The notes: generated by a model not told the origin, from the sequence alone. Counted from the stretch's first letter, positions 23,622 to 33,545 are shown. The stretch: 64,000 nt of DNA from Haladaptatus caseinilyticus (GCF_026248685.1 NZ_CP111042.1:1-64000); one strand, 5' to 3'. Made by a program: numbers and translations.

Positions 23622-26600
23622 ATGAGTTCGTCCACACCAACACCTGCGACTGTACTTGAGGTATTTGGTACACTCGACCCACCAGGGACTCCTTTGACCA
23701 CCACAGAGGTTTCCGACGAATTCGACTGTACGACCCGAACTATTTACAACAAACTCGACACGCTCGTTGACGATGGCATGCTCAAGACAAAGCAGGTCGG
23801 TGCCCGTGGTCGAGTGTGGTGGCGAGTTCCTCCTGAGTACGATCGTCAGCCTGAACACGAAGTGAATTCAAACCAAATCGACGAAACTAGAACTCCTTCG
23901 CACGAATCAGTGACTAATTTCCCGTTCGGAAGTGAGATGGGCAAGCAGATCCGCGAATTCGACTGGTCCGAGACACCGATCGGTCCGATGGACGACTGGC
24001 CACAACAGTTGCGAATCGCAGTCGATATCATGTTGGGTGCGACCGAAGCCATCGGAATTTACTGGGGGAGTGACCTTACGCTCCTCTACAATGACGCTGC
24101 CCGGGAATTGATTGGCAATAAGCATCCAGACGCACTAGGACAGCCGGCTCGGCAGGTGTTTCCGGAGGCTTGGGAAACACTCGAACCACTATTCGACCAT
24201 GTCATGTCGGGAAATGGTGCCACTGCACTTCACGAACAGTTGATTCCTCTTGAACGGACTGGCGAAATAGAAGACGCTTGGTTCGACTCTAGTTACAACC
24301 CAATACCAATCGAGGATGGCTCAGTCGGTGGCGTATTCAACATCGCAGTTGACGTCACTGACAGAATTCAAACCGAACAAGCACTATCCGAAAGCGAGGA
24401 GCTATTGCGGATTGCGCTTGATGTAGGGGAAATTGGCGTTTGGGAACTCGACCTTCGAACCTATGAGTCTCCCTATCACTCACTACGACACGACGAAATT
24501 TTTGGGTACGAGGAACCCATCGAAAAGTGGAGCCTTGAATGTGCCTTTGATCACTTCCACCCAGAGGATCGCGAACGGATGGAAGCGTGCTTCGAAGAAG
24601 CATTACAAACGGGCGAATGTGAATTCGAGACTCGAATCGTTCGAGCCGATGGCGAACAACGGTGGATCATGGTTCAAGCCAGCTTCTATTATGACGATGA
24701 CGAGCCGATTCGAGCCGTTGGAATTGTCCAAGACATTACTGCACGCAAACAAACTGAGGCTAAGCGCGAAGTGGTACGAGACCAACTAGAATCGGAACTG
24801 AGCGATATTCTTGGGCGCGTCTCTGACGCCTTCTATGCCGTCGATGATGAGTGGCGATTCACGCATATTAACGATCGAACCGAGGAACTACTTGAACAAT
24901 CAAGAGAAGAAATGATCGGTAAACGCCTCTGGGATGTTTTTCCGGAAGCAACCGAGACTGTCGCCTGGAGCGATTTCCACGAGGCAATGGAGACGAACGA
25001 ACCCCAGAGCCACACCCTCTACTACGACTCGCTCGAGATGTGGATCGAGGAGACTGCCTATCCCTCCGAAACGGGACTATCTGTGTACTTCCGGGACGTG
25101 ACCGAGCGCAAGGAAGCCAAGGGGGCACTGCAGGAGGCTAAGGAGCAACTGGAGGTTGCGACCACCGCGGGGTCAGTCGGGGTCTGGACATGGAACATTG
25201 CGTCTAACATCGTGACCGCAGACAGGATACTCGCAAAGAAGTTTGGTATTACCCCTGAAACGGCTGCTACGGGTGCGCCTCTTGATGATTTCTTAGCGTC
25301 TGTCCATGAGGACGATCGGGCCCGAGTAAGACAGGCAATCGAGGGAGCGACTGACGAGTTCGAAGCCGAGTACCGAGTACAGGACGCAAACGGTGACGAG
25401 CGATGGGTGATGGCACGTGGTGAAGTCGAGTACAATGCCAATACTGAGCCAGCTCGGATGAATGGCGCTCTCATTGACATTACCGAGCGTAAGCGTGCCC
25501 AGCTCGCTCTCGAACGACTCAATGACGCGAGCCGTGAGCTGATAGACAGCGATACGGAGACGATTAGTAACCATATTGCTGAGCTCACACGTGATGTTCT
25601 CGGTGTCGAATTCGTCGCACTCTGGCGCTATGACGAAACGGTTGGTGAACTTCGAGAGGATGTCTGCCACACGGCTTTCGAGACAGACCTCGATGTACGT
25701 TTTCCCGCCGACTTTTCGAACCACGTTTGGCAAACATTCATCGGCGACGATCTCGATGTCGAAAATCACCTCGACTTTCCCAAGAGTTCATCATCGACGG
25801 TGCCACTGCAAAGTCGTGTGCTCGTTCCTTTGGGAAGCCACGGAGTTATCTGTGCTGGCTCGACGCGGACTGGAACGTTCGACGAGCAAACAATCGAACT
25901 CGTGGAAACGGTCGCTGCGACTGTCAAAACGGCATGGGATCGTGCCGAAGGCGAACAGGAGTTGAAACGGCAAAACCAAGAATTAGCACGTCTTGATCAG
26001 CTTAACTCCCTCATTCGGCAGATTGATCAAGCACTCGTGCAGGCCGATACAGTCACTGAGATTGATCAGTCAGTCTGTGAGCAACTAGCGGATTCTGATC
26101 TCTTCGAGTTTGCATGGATTGGCGAATTTGATGCGATCAGAGAAACAATTGAACCACGACAGTGGGCCGGTATTGATAGTAGCATTGTGGAGAATCGTAC
26201 GATTACCATCGACGACAGCACTACTAATCAAAATCCCGTGGCTACCACAGTTGCCACTCGAGATCCGCAGGTCGTTGCGGATATTGCCACCGATAGACGA
26301 ATTGGTTCGTGTCGAGAGGCCATTCTTGAGGAAGGTGCCCGTTCATGCATCAGTATTCCACTGCTCTATGAAGAAACGCTGTATGGCGTTCTCACTGTCT
26401 ATATTGCGCAGCCACAGCCGAATGAACGCAATCAGCAGGTAATGGATGAACTTGGTCGAACGGTTGCCCATGCAATTCATGCCGCCCAGAAACAAGAGAC
26501 TGCACAGACGGACAGTGTCGTTGAGCTCACGCTCCAGTTTCAGGCGCCGGGAACGGTGCTCGCGCGACTCGCTCGGGATGCTGCTGTCCAACTCCGATTC

Positions 26601-27173
26601 AAGGGCATTGTTCCCACTGGGAACGGTTCTTTACACATATTTTTCACCGGAGATCGGACGTCGGTTGATGAGATTCAAGATGCAGGAACTGATCTCTCTG
26701 GGATTTCAGCACTCACGTGTGTCGCCGAGCACGATGAGACATGTATGTACAAAGCAACCGTGTCTACTTCGCCGATTGTATCACAACTTGCCACGCAAAA
26801 GGGGACGGTACGCACGCTCATCTTCGATAGAAATACTACGGTTGCGGTCGTAGATCTCCCGTCTGCCGCTGACGTTCGAGGCTACATTGATGATCTCCAG
26901 CGTACCTATTCCTCGGTACAGCTCACGTCTCGTCGCTCGTGTGACCGGTCGCCCGAAACAGTCCAGGATGTACAGATGGCGATCAAAGAACCACTTACAG
27001 ATCGCCAAACGGGTGTACTCAAGCTTGCATATTTGAGTGGATTTTTCGAATCACCGCGGACAAACACAGGCCAAGAGATTGCGGACATGCTGGACGTTTC
27101 CCCACCGACATTTACACAGCATCTTCGGGCAGCTCAGCAGAAGGTCTTCGCACTTGCATTCGACGAGGAGTGA
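23622..27173 (+). CDS. Giant PAS/GAF sensor with N-terminal HTH and C-terminal HTH_10
   Basis: A 1183-residue signalling regulator. Order: N-terminal winged helix (about 5-68, LTTTEVSDEFDCTTRTIYNK and RGRVWWRVP); four PAS-like units, the first starting FDWSETPIGPMDDWPQQLRI, then LRIALDVGEIGVWELDL, ILGRVSDAFYAVDDEWRFTH and VATTAGSVGVWTWNIA. Two GAF domains follow (about 640-790 and 800-970), a bacterio-opsin-activator region, and a C-terminal HTH_10 (LTDRQTGVLKLAYLSGFFES, EIADMLDVSPPTFTQHLRAA). No histidine kinase is present. It probably senses redox, light or a small ligand and acts directly on DNA. ATG 23622 is chosen because the 17 residues upstream do not fit the domain. DNA-binding domains at both ends are unusual. 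Confidence 0.88.
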   Translation: MSSSTPTPATVLEVFGTLDPPGTPLTTTEVSDEFDCTTRTIYNKLDTLVDDGMLKTKQVGARGRVWWRVPPEYDRQPEHEVNSNQIDETRTPSHESVTNFPFGSEMGKQIREFDWSETPIGPMDDWPQQLRIAVDIMLGATEAIGIYWGSDLTLLYNDAARELIGNKHPDALGQPARQVFPEAWETLEPLFDHVMSGNGATALHEQLIPLERTGEIEDAWFDSSYNPIPIEDGSVGGVFNIAVDVTDRIQTEQALSESEELLRIALDVGEIGVWELDLRTYESPYHSLRHDEIFGYEEPIEKWSLECAFDHFHPEDRERMEACFEEALQTGECEFETRIVRADGEQRWIMVQASFYYDDDEPIRAVGIVQDITARKQTEAKREVVRDQLESELSDILGRVSDAFYAVDDEWRFTHINDRTEELLEQSREEMIGKRLWDVFPEATETVAWSDFHEAMETNEPQSHTLYYDSLEMWIEETAYPSETGLSVYFRDVTERKEAKGALQEAKEQLEVATTAGSVGVWTWNIASNIVTADRILAKKFGITPETAATGAPLDDFLASVHEDDRARVRQAIEGATDEFEAEYRVQDANGDERWVMARGEVEYNANTEPARMNGALIDITERKRAQLALERLNDASRELIDSDTETISNHIAELTRDVLGVEFVALWRYDETVGELREDVCHTAFETDLDVRFPADFSNHVWQTFIGDDLDVENHLDFPKSSSSTVPLQSRVLVPLGSHGVICAGSTRTGTFDEQTIELVETVAATVKTAWDRAEGEQELKRQNQELARLDQLNSLIRQIDQALVQADTVTEIDQSVCEQLADSDLFEFAWIGEFDAIRETIEPRQWAGIDSSIVENRTITIDDSTTNQNPVATTVATRDPQVVADIATDRRIGSCREAILEEGARSCISIPLLYEETLYGVLTVYIAQPQPNERNQQVMDELGRTVAHAIHAAQKQETAQTDSVVELTLQFQAPGTVLARLARDAAVQLRFKGIVPTGNGSLHIFFTGDRTSVDEIQDAGTDLSGISALTCVAEHDETCMYKATVSTSPIVSQLATQKGTVRTLIFDRNTTVAVVDLPSAADVRGYIDDLQRTYSSVQLTSRRSCDRSPETVQDVQMAIKEPLTDRQTGVLKLAYLSGFFESPRTNTGQEIADMLDVSPPTFTQHLRAAQQKVFALAFDEE

Positions 27174-27271
27174 CGCAATCTCTCTCAGATTCAGTATCTA
27201 GGTACCCTATTGACTTCCATTTCAGTATCATGGTATAAGATCCTTGTAGCATCCCTCTCTAAATAGTGCTA

Positions 27272-27622
27272 ATGACCGAGGACGTTTCCAATGAGAATCG
27301 ATCAGTCAATCTTGAACAGACGCTCCGAGCAGATCGAGTTGGATATGATCCAGAGACAGAGACCTATTACGCTCAATACGATACAGAGAATGTCGAGAAT
27401 TTAACGACCACGATTGTTCGATCAGTGTCGGCAGTCACAGGAAATCCACCTCGGGAGTTCGATCCATTATACGACGTGATTGATCCGGATGCACTCAAAG
27501 ATCTGTTTGACAAACCCAGACGCAACGCACCCAATCACGATGGAGTGTATGTCACCTTCAAATTCGCATCGTGCGAAATAGCAATTAACTGGGACGGTGA
27601 AATTCAAGTCACCCCACCATAG
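27272..27622 (+). CDS. HalOD1-like output domain protein
   Basis: A 116-residue protein close to the haloarchaeal HalOD1 family: NLTTTIVRSVSAVTGNPPRE, FDPLYDVIDPDALKDLFDK, then GVYVTFKFASCEIAINWDGE with the terminal strand IQVTPP. These domains occur alone or fused to regulators and are thought to be signalling outputs. It directly follows the large sensor-regulator on the same strand, so a role in the same response is plausible. The ATG at 27272 is favoured over 27266 (GTG). Confidence 0.8.
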   Translation: MTEDVSNENRSVNLEQTLRADRVGYDPETETYYAQYDTENVENLTTTIVRSVSAVTGNPPREFDPLYDVIDPDALKDLFDKPRRNAPNHDGVYVTFKFASCEIAINWDGEIQVTPP

Positions 27623-27674
27623 GACGTCTCATCGGCATCAAACGAAGGGTGAAATCTTGCCCGGGACAGTAATC

Positions 27675-28055
27675 CTAGCTCTGAAAATGCGTCAGTAGCG
27701 ATTCGACTCGCGGATCGTCACGATAGCGGATTGTTTCACTCCGTTTGTCAAACTCAACGAGTCCGATGTCAGCGAGCTTTGGAAGATGATGGTGGAAGAG
27801 CGTGATTTCGATCTCATTGAAAGAATCAGTCTTATTGTCGTTTTCTCGCGCTGCGATATCCTCAACCAGTTCTTGCATCGTTGCACTGTTGGACGATGTG
27901 TTGGATAGATAGGCAATCACACAACGTCTCCGTCGGTTAGTGAGGGCCGAAAAGAAATGATCCGGAATGTCGTGGAAGGAGACGTCCTGATGGTCGGTCT
28001 GTTCCTCTGGGGGATGCGAGTCAGAATCATCGTTTTCAGTAGGAAAGTCCGTCAT
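27675..28055 (-). CDS. DUF7344-type winged-helix regulator
   Basis: A 126-residue soluble protein with an acidic N-terminal tail (about 1-28) and a DUF7344-like winged helix. It contains FFSALTNRRRRCVIAYLSNT, MQELVEDIAARE, a recognition segment EIEITLFHHHLPKLADIGLV and a wing EFDKRSETIRYRDD. It converges on the HalOD1 gene and probably takes part in local transcription control. Unlike the gene at 10716 it has no membrane spans. Confidence 0.82.
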   Translation of the reverse strand: MTDFPTENDDSDSHPPEEQTDHQDVSFHDIPDHFFSALTNRRRRCVIAYLSNTSSNSATMQELVEDIAARENDNKTDSFNEIEITLFHHHLPKLADIGLVEFDKRSETIRYRDDPRVESLLTHFQS

Positions 28056-28245
28056 TGTCTGCTAGCTTAACCTGATTCTACAAAACTACTGGGGCAACTC
28101 ACAGGAAGCAATTGGCGTGTTCTCATGACGATCACGAAAGCCACGTAGACGGATTGGCTCGGTATTCTCGACAAGTTCAGTGGCGATAACAACGTATGTT
28201 TCTAATACGATTCTCGTTGACTGTCGATAGGTGGTTCGTTACAAT

Positions 28246-28351
28246 GTTGTAAAGAGGGGGATCGCGACAGCGATCCTCTCCGTTTCGCAGAAAAAAGACG
28301 TACTCCACCGTAACCAACCGATTACAACCACCATGTGTCACCGGCAACGCG
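28246..28351. repeat. Dispersed ~105-bp repeat, copy B
   Basis: Direct-orientation partner of 8851-8957, with weaker similarity reaching left to about 28217. Its right edge coincides with the point where the acyl-CoA ligase homology begins, marking a recombination junction. The 28056-28245 stretch holds nothing recognisable. Confidence 0.55.
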
Positions 28352-29304
28352 TGGGGGATGCCGTTCTCCAGCACTGCCGTCGGCGCAAAACACGTCTACC
28401 CCTGCCCCTCGCCCGCTCCTGCCGACCTCGCTCATCTCATCGAAACAGAAGGCGTTACGCTTACTGCCGGCGTCCCCACCGTCTGGCTCGGACTCCTCAA
28501 CCATATCGAAAACCACGACGTCGATCTTTCTTCACTCGAACGAATCGTCATCGGCGGGAGCGCTGCCCCAAAATCCGTTATCGAGCGGTTTGACGATCTC
28601 GGTGTCGAAGTCATCCATGCATGGGGGATGACCGAGACTGCACCCATCGGTACCGTCGCCCAATTAAAAGCCGACTTCGAAGACAGCCCTCGACAGGACC
28701 GCTTTGAGAAACGAGTTAAACAAGGGCTGGTCGTCCCCGGCCTTGAATTCAAGGTCGTAGACGACCATGGCGAAGAAGTCCCATGGAACGGTGATGACTT
28801 CGGTGAACTCTATATCCGCGATCCATGGGTTACGGACTCATATTTTGACCCCCCGACACGAACGAAGAGGATTTCGAGGGCTCATGGCTGAAAACCGGTG
28901 ATATCGTTACTGTCGATGAAGATGGATACATCGAGATGGTGGACCGCGCCAAAGACGTCATCAAATCCGGTGGCGAATGGATTTCCTCGGTCGAACTGGA
29001 GAACTCACTCATGGCGCACGATGATGTCGCAGAAGCAACCGTCATCGGAGTACCACACGAACGCTGGCAGGAACGCCCCGTCGCATTTGTCGTCCCGACT
29101 GAGGGTGCAGATACTACTGATGCCCTGAAAGAGGAGGTCCTTTCAGTCGTCCGTGAAGAGTATCCGAAGTGGTGGGCGCCCGACGAAGTTCTGTTTATCG
29201 ACGAAGTCTCAAAAACGACAACCGGGAAATTTGACAAAAAAGTACTGCGCGACGAATATGCTGATCTGTCCCTGGTCGAGGGGAAGACCCCGAGCCGAGA
29301 GTAA
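28349..29304 (+). pseudogene. Acyl-CoA ligase remnant, 5'-truncated and frameshifted
   Basis: The frame opens mid-protein at GNAWGMPFSSTAVGAKHVYP. It continues through EGVTLTAGVPTVWLGLLNHI, the adenylation motif HAWGMTETAPIG, and DDFGELYIRDPWV. A single-base indel in the C-run near 28852 shifts the frame. The next frame carries the hinge WLKTGDIVTVDEDGYIEMVD, RAKDVIKSGGEWIS and the C-terminal lysine motif KTTTGKFDKKVLRDEY. The first roughly 200 residues, including the ATP-binding P-loop TSGTTGxPKG, are missing. Two lesions make activity very unlikely. It resembles medium/long-chain fatty acyl-CoA synthetases. Confidence 0.85.
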
Positions 29305-29493
29305 CAGCAATCCGTTCCACGAAGAATTCCATACTAGCGGTGGATGTTGTCGTGTCCATTCGCCTGATTAACTCTAGCAAGGTGTTAGACCAACCACGAA
29401 CAACACAGTCCGTAATACAGACCGTCTCCGTTTTGATGGGATATCGGCTGGTACTCTCCAACTACCCTAATACAGCAAAAGAGTGAACGGAGA

Positions 29494-31248
29494 TTAGAAG
29501 TAGAGATCGGCGATACGATCAGCAGTCCGTAGTGCAAGTGCCTGGCCACTATTCGTCGGGTTCGGGCCGCCAAGCCCGTTCGCCAGCGCAGAGTGATCGG
29601 CGACGAATAGTCGATCGACGTTCTTTGCCTCGGCGTTCGAATCGAGCACCTTGCCCATGCGCATGGATGACTGCATGTGCAGGAGCAGTGGCGGCCAGTC
29701 ACATCGGTGGACGTGCTCGGCGCCGGCTTCTTTGTGGATGCGGGCTGCAATACGCGAAAGTTCGTCGCGCTTTGCATCATCTTCCGGATGTGGCTCCCAT
29801 TTGACCTTCGGTACCGCGCCGTGTTCATCGGAGAACGTATTGTCAAGCGAGATTCCGTTGTCTTGGCGCGGTAGATCGTCGGTGAGGATCAACAGCGCCT
29901 TTGTCTGTCGGTAATTGGACATCCGACGCTTTAGTTCCTTTCCGACAACGTAGCCACGGGTATCCCACGGTTCGTCCGGGTCAACCGGCGTGTCGAAGCT
30001 GTACCCCGCCTGGCTGAACAGATAGTCGGCATAGGAGACGAGGCCAGGTGACATCCCAATGTCTTCCATGCCGCCGACGCCGGGTTTATCGAATCTGACT
30101 GCAGAGTTCTGCCCGATATACGGATCCATGTGTTTCATATCGGGATTGATGTCCTCGATGGTCTCCTCGTCGTAGACGCCGACGACCCAGTCGAACCAGT
30201 GTGTCGTCAGCCCTTTGCCGACCCAGCCGTCATCCGGAAGCCCTGCGTTAAGCCACAGTCGCGGCGTCTCGATACAACCACCGGCAAGGATAATGGTATC
30301 CGCCTCGACGGTCTGCGTTTGGCCAGACCAGCTGTCGCGGAACGTGACGCCGGTCGCTTCGATACTCCCGAATCCTTCCTTAGTTTCGACGTCCGTAACG
30401 TAGGCGTTCGGTCGGATGGCGACGTTCCCCTTCGTGGCATCTTTATTAGTATCGAGGGCACGAGGCACGTAGCCCACATTGCTGGATTTTCGGGCTTTGT
30501 CACGCACAGGCGCGTCTATGGGTGTCGACGACCCCTGGAAGTGATCGCCAACGAGCGTATCACCGCGGAAGCCGTCGTCGTAGCTGAACGACCCCTCGTA
30601 CTCAGAATTGAGGGGTTCGCCGGTTGCGGTTTGTCGCCCGGGCACTTCGACCGCGTTGGCCTGCGGTCGCCATCCGGTTTCGGTCACATTCTTCGTCTCG
30701 ATGAGCGGGTAGCCCGCGTTTGTTGCTCCTTCAATGAACACCTCCTCTTTGCCCGTCATTGGGGCCTGCTGGGTGCTCGTATTCTCTTCGTTGAGTTGGT
30801 AGTAGGGAACAAGCTCCTCGTAATCGATGGGCCAGTGAGGTTGTTCGTTGATCGCGTAGGGGTACGCTCGCGGGTGGTTGGCGAAGTAGTGCAGCGATGT
30901 CCCGCCGACCGCGCTGATCTGCCAGATGAACGCGTTCTGGTGGAGGTTCCGGAACCACGGCGCCCGCGAGTGATCGGCGGGTCCAACTCGGAGGTACCCC
31001 CATGTCGGGTCATTCGCGTCGGCTTCGCGGTGCGTGAATTGCTCGTCTAATAACTTACCATCAAGGTCGTCTGGGTCTGTACTCACCGTTCCGCCTGCGT
31101 CGGCGTGGGGTTTTGGCCATTGCTTGTTGCCGTGCCATGCACCGCCTTCCAAGACGAGTACATCTAGGCCGTGGTCGTTAGCGAGTTTCCATGCGGCAGC
31201 AGGACCATCAGCACCGGCCCCAACAACGACGACATCAGGATCCCGCAT
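29494..31248 (-). CDS. GMC-family oxidoreductase (FAD-dependent alcohol/sugar dehydrogenase)
   Basis: A 584-residue flavoenzyme. The N-terminal FAD-binding Rossmann motif is VVVVGAGADGPAAAWKLAND with VLEGG closing the second strand. ISAVGGTSLHYFANHPRAYP corresponds to the GMC signature around the flavin, and TIILAGGCIETPRLWLNAGL is the second conserved block. The C-terminus has LLHMQSSMRMG and NGLGGPNPTNSGQALALRTA, where the catalytic region lies. It pairs with the gene just upstream, a gluconate-dehydrogenase subunit-3-like protein, with a TGATG overlap. Together they would oxidise a sugar acid, alcohol or steroid-like substrate and pass electrons to the membrane; the substrate is not evident. 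Confidence 0.9.
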   Translation of the reverse strand: MRDPDVVVVGAGADGPAAAWKLANDHGLDVLVLEGGAWHGNKQWPKPHADAGGTVSTDPDDLDGKLLDEQFTHREADANDPTWGYLRVGPADHSRAPWFRNLHQNAFIWQISAVGGTSLHYFANHPRAYPYAINEQPHWPIDYEELVPYYQLNEENTSTQQAPMTGKEEVFIEGATNAGYPLIETKNVTETGWRPQANAVEVPGRQTATGEPLNSEYEGSFSYDDGFRGDTLVGDHFQGSSTPIDAPVRDKARKSSNVGYVPRALDTNKDATKGNVAIRPNAYVTDVETKEGFGSIEATGVTFRDSWSGQTQTVEADTIILAGGCIETPRLWLNAGLPDDGWVGKGLTTHWFDWVVGVYDEETIEDINPDMKHMDPYIGQNSAVRFDKPGVGGMEDIGMSPGLVSYADYLFSQAGYSFDTPVDPDEPWDTRGYVVGKELKRRMSNYRQTKALLILTDDLPRQDNGISLDNTFSDEHGAVPKVKWEPHPEDDAKRDELSRIAARIHKEAGAEHVHRCDWPPLLLHMQSSMRMGKVLDSNAEAKNVDRLFVADHSALANGLGGPNPTNSGQALALRTADRIADLYF

Positions 31249-32381
31249 CAGTTCTCACCTCCGATACCGGAGAGGACGTCATCGCCGGAGAGATCGTCAG
31301 GCAAGTTCAGTTCATCCGCGTCTGGATCGGCGAATCCGCCGTCGACCGCGTGTCGCCAGTCAGCTGCATAGCCCAGAGCCGGCCCCGGATAGTCGCTCTG
31401 TTTGCGGCTCTGAACCGCTCCAGCGGGCTTCTGCATCTTACGTTCATTGGGAGTTTCGGTTTTCGTGCTGCCGTAGCCGGACCACTCGGTGTAGTAGCCA
31501 AATCCGTGAAGTCCATTGACAGCCATGACGACAAACTTCAGAATACCAAGGTCAGGAACAAGTGGTGATAGCAACTCATCCAGATCGTCGATGATGCTCC
31601 CATCGACAATGGTCCAGAGACATCGCAGTCGGTCTCGTGGGGCGAGGCGAGTGAACGTCCCACCGGCGGGGAATTTCTGGTTGGGTTCCGGCGGCTGTTC
31701 GTTGTTGCCTCGCACGAGGAACTCGGCGGCAACGACGTCGAACACGAGGGTGAACGCTGGGGCGTATGGGTAGTTCTGGAGTACTTGATGATATGTTTCG
31801 TCGTCAATATCAACGCGAATCTCGAATTCCGCGACACCTTCGGCACTGGTATCGAGGTCGACGAACGACGTCTCATAACGCTCGACAGCGCCGAACGTGA
31901 GTCGGTTTTCGAGAGCGTCACCATCGAGGCCGAGGTCGAGGAGGTCACCGAGTGTGAGGTCGGCGAGATCCAACAGAGCGTCGAGATCGGATCCGAGGCC
32001 ACCAGTGGTGAGTGTGAGTTCAAACATCGATCGGGGCATCGCAGCCTCGTTGGCTAAGAGGTCGAGTTTTTCAGTGACCATCTCCGAACGGATTTCCTGA
32101 AAATGGTTGAAATCCCAGATAAGAAACTTTTCCAGTTCAGCGTCGAGTCCACCGGGGACGTGTTCAGGGCCGAGTTCTGCTTCGAGTTCCGGTGTGCGTG
32201 GGAGTATTGCGTCGACGATGGATCGATACGTGTCAGCTGTATGCGGGTCGCTTGGGAGTTGATCGTTGACTGCTGCCTGTACGTCTGCGATGGTCGCGTT
32301 GGACATCGACAACGCTGCGAGACCGCCGATGCCTTTCATGGCGTTCCTGCGCGTTATCGAGGTGTCGTTGTTTTCGAACAT
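31248..32381 (-). CDS. Gluconate 2-dehydrogenase subunit 3-like protein, Tat-exported
   Basis: A 377-residue protein. The N-terminus has a twin-arginine signal, TRRNAMKGIGGLAALSMSNA, with no lipobox, so it is probably exported bound to its partner. This explains how the signal-less GMC subunit could be carried outside (hitchhiker export). The body has the helical subunit-3 pattern (DTYRSIVDAILPRTPELEAE, LEKFLIWDFNHFQEI). Near the C-terminus VMAVNGLHGFGYYTEWSGYG and QSDYPGPALGYAADWRHAVD are conserved-looking. It is longer than bacterial subunit 3 (about 200 residues) owing to a central insertion. First gene of the pair. Confidence 0.82.
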   Translation of the reverse strand: MFENNDTSITRRNAMKGIGGLAALSMSNATIADVQAAVNDQLPSDPHTADTYRSIVDAILPRTPELEAELGPEHVPGGLDAELEKFLIWDFNHFQEIRSEMVTEKLDLLANEAAMPRSMFELTLTTGGLGSDLDALLDLADLTLGDLLDLGLDGDALENRLTFGAVERYETSFVDLDTSAEGVAEFEIRVDIDDETYHQVLQNYPYAPAFTLVFDVVAAEFLVRGNNEQPPEPNQKFPAGGTFTRLAPRDRLRCLWTIVDGSIIDDLDELLSPLVPDLGILKFVVMAVNGLHGFGYYTEWSGYGSTKTETPNERKMQKPAGAVQSRKQSDYPGPALGYAADWRHAVDGGFADPDADELNLPDDLSGDDVLSGIGGEN

Positions 32382-32709
32382 AGTTGATACTATTGGCTTT
32401 GAACCACCAGTTGTCGGTAGCTGTTGGCCGACCGTATTGCTATGAATATTGGTGTACTAAGTTAAACCTTGTCAAATATAAGAACTTTTATTTAAATATT
32501 ACAACGACACTTCTAAAATTCGCTGAATAACCTTGTATTCTGGCGATAGTGGGGTTATGAAACTGTTTTTCGATTCGGGACAAATTAGTCCAATTGTGTG
32601 TAAGATTCATGGTATATTGGGCCGTCTCGGTTCTAATTTTGATCGGATTGACACAATATTTTCCCACATTGTCGAACAACACTAAGTGTGCTCACATCTA
32701 ATATGCTAT
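32382..32709. promoter_or_regulatory. AT-rich divergent promoter region
   Basis: About 330 bp between the divergent GMC operon and the IclR gene. It contains a strongly AT-rich stretch (about 32476-32510, including ATATAAGAACTTTTATTTAA) suited to TATA elements, and no gene. The IclR protein is a candidate to act here. Confidence 0.4.
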
Positions 32710-33513
32710 ATGAACGACCCGGAAGTTCCCATCAACTCAATTAAGCGTTCCTACGAGATTATAAATGCCATTAGTAAACAACAACAGTCCGGAGTCACCA
32801 AGCTATCGGACACATTGGATCTCCCAAAAAGCACTATTCACAATCACCTCCAAACACTCGAGACACTCGGCTATCTCGTCAAGACAAATGGAGAGTATCG
32901 GCTCAGTACACGATATCTCCAACTTGGACGCGAATCTCGCAACAATAACGAAGTATTCCTCCATGGTCGTACCGTGGTCAAGGATCTCGCAGAACAATTG
33001 AATACATACAACCAGCTCGTTATCGAGGAAAACGGCCGTGGAACGATCCTTCTTGCAACTGGATGGCAATACGAACACCTTCCACCGTCGGCCCAACATG
33101 TCTACCCCACTCACGAACATCTGCACACAAACGCTCCAGGCAAAGCGATACTCGCGTCGTTACCAACTAACCGAGTCACAGAGATCATTGAAAAGCATGG
33201 ACTAGTGAAACGCACTGAACAGACAATAACTGACGCGGCAACACTCTTTGAAGCGCTATCAACAATTCGTGCACAAGGGTACGCGGTCGACTGTGGGGAG
33301 ATGATTGACGGAATTGTCGGTGTCGCAGCGCCTATTATGACTGAAGAAACGGTCTATGGGGCCATCGGTGCTTACGGTCCAGCCAATGAGATGCAATCTG
33401 CTCTCGAAGGGGACTTACCAGAACTTGTCCGTGAAAAGGCTGACAGTATTTGTTCGGATATCGTCTTTGCAACTCACCAAACTACAAACGAGAGGAGCAA
33501 TAACGCCCATTAA
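32710..33513 (+). CDS. IclR-family transcriptional regulator
   Basis: A 267-residue regulator. The N-terminal winged helix reads IKRSYEIINAISKQQQSGVT, KLSDTLDLPKSTIHNHLQTL and ETLGYLVKTNGEYRLSTRYL. The C-terminal effector domain contains HLHTNAPGKAILASLP, GYAVDCGEMIDGIVGVAAPI and a GAIGAYGP strand, the usual IclR ligand pocket elements. IclR proteins respond to small metabolites and control catabolic genes. It lies between the divergent GMC operon and the acyl-CoA ligase downstream, and could control either. ATG 32710 (MNDPEVPINSIK) is preferred over 32686. Confidence 0.92.
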   Translation: MNDPEVPINSIKRSYEIINAISKQQQSGVTKLSDTLDLPKSTIHNHLQTLETLGYLVKTNGEYRLSTRYLQLGRESRNNNEVFLHGRTVVKDLAEQLNTYNQLVIEENGRGTILLATGWQYEHLPPSAQHVYPTHEHLHTNAPGKAILASLPTNRVTEIIEKHGLVKRTEQTITDAATLFEALSTIRAQGYAVDCGEMIDGIVGVAAPIMTEETVYGAIGAYGPANEMQSALEGDLPELVREKADSICSDIVFATHQTTNERSNNAH

Positions 33514-33545
33514 TCTGCTTGATAATAAGTGACTGATAATTGGGG

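Noticed and set aside
30130-31050. Long plus-strand open frame (306 codons) opposite the GMC oxidoreductase
   Set aside because: It is exactly antisense to a well-supported flavoenzyme, is Arg/Val-rich in the manner of antisense frames, and has no recognisable motif.
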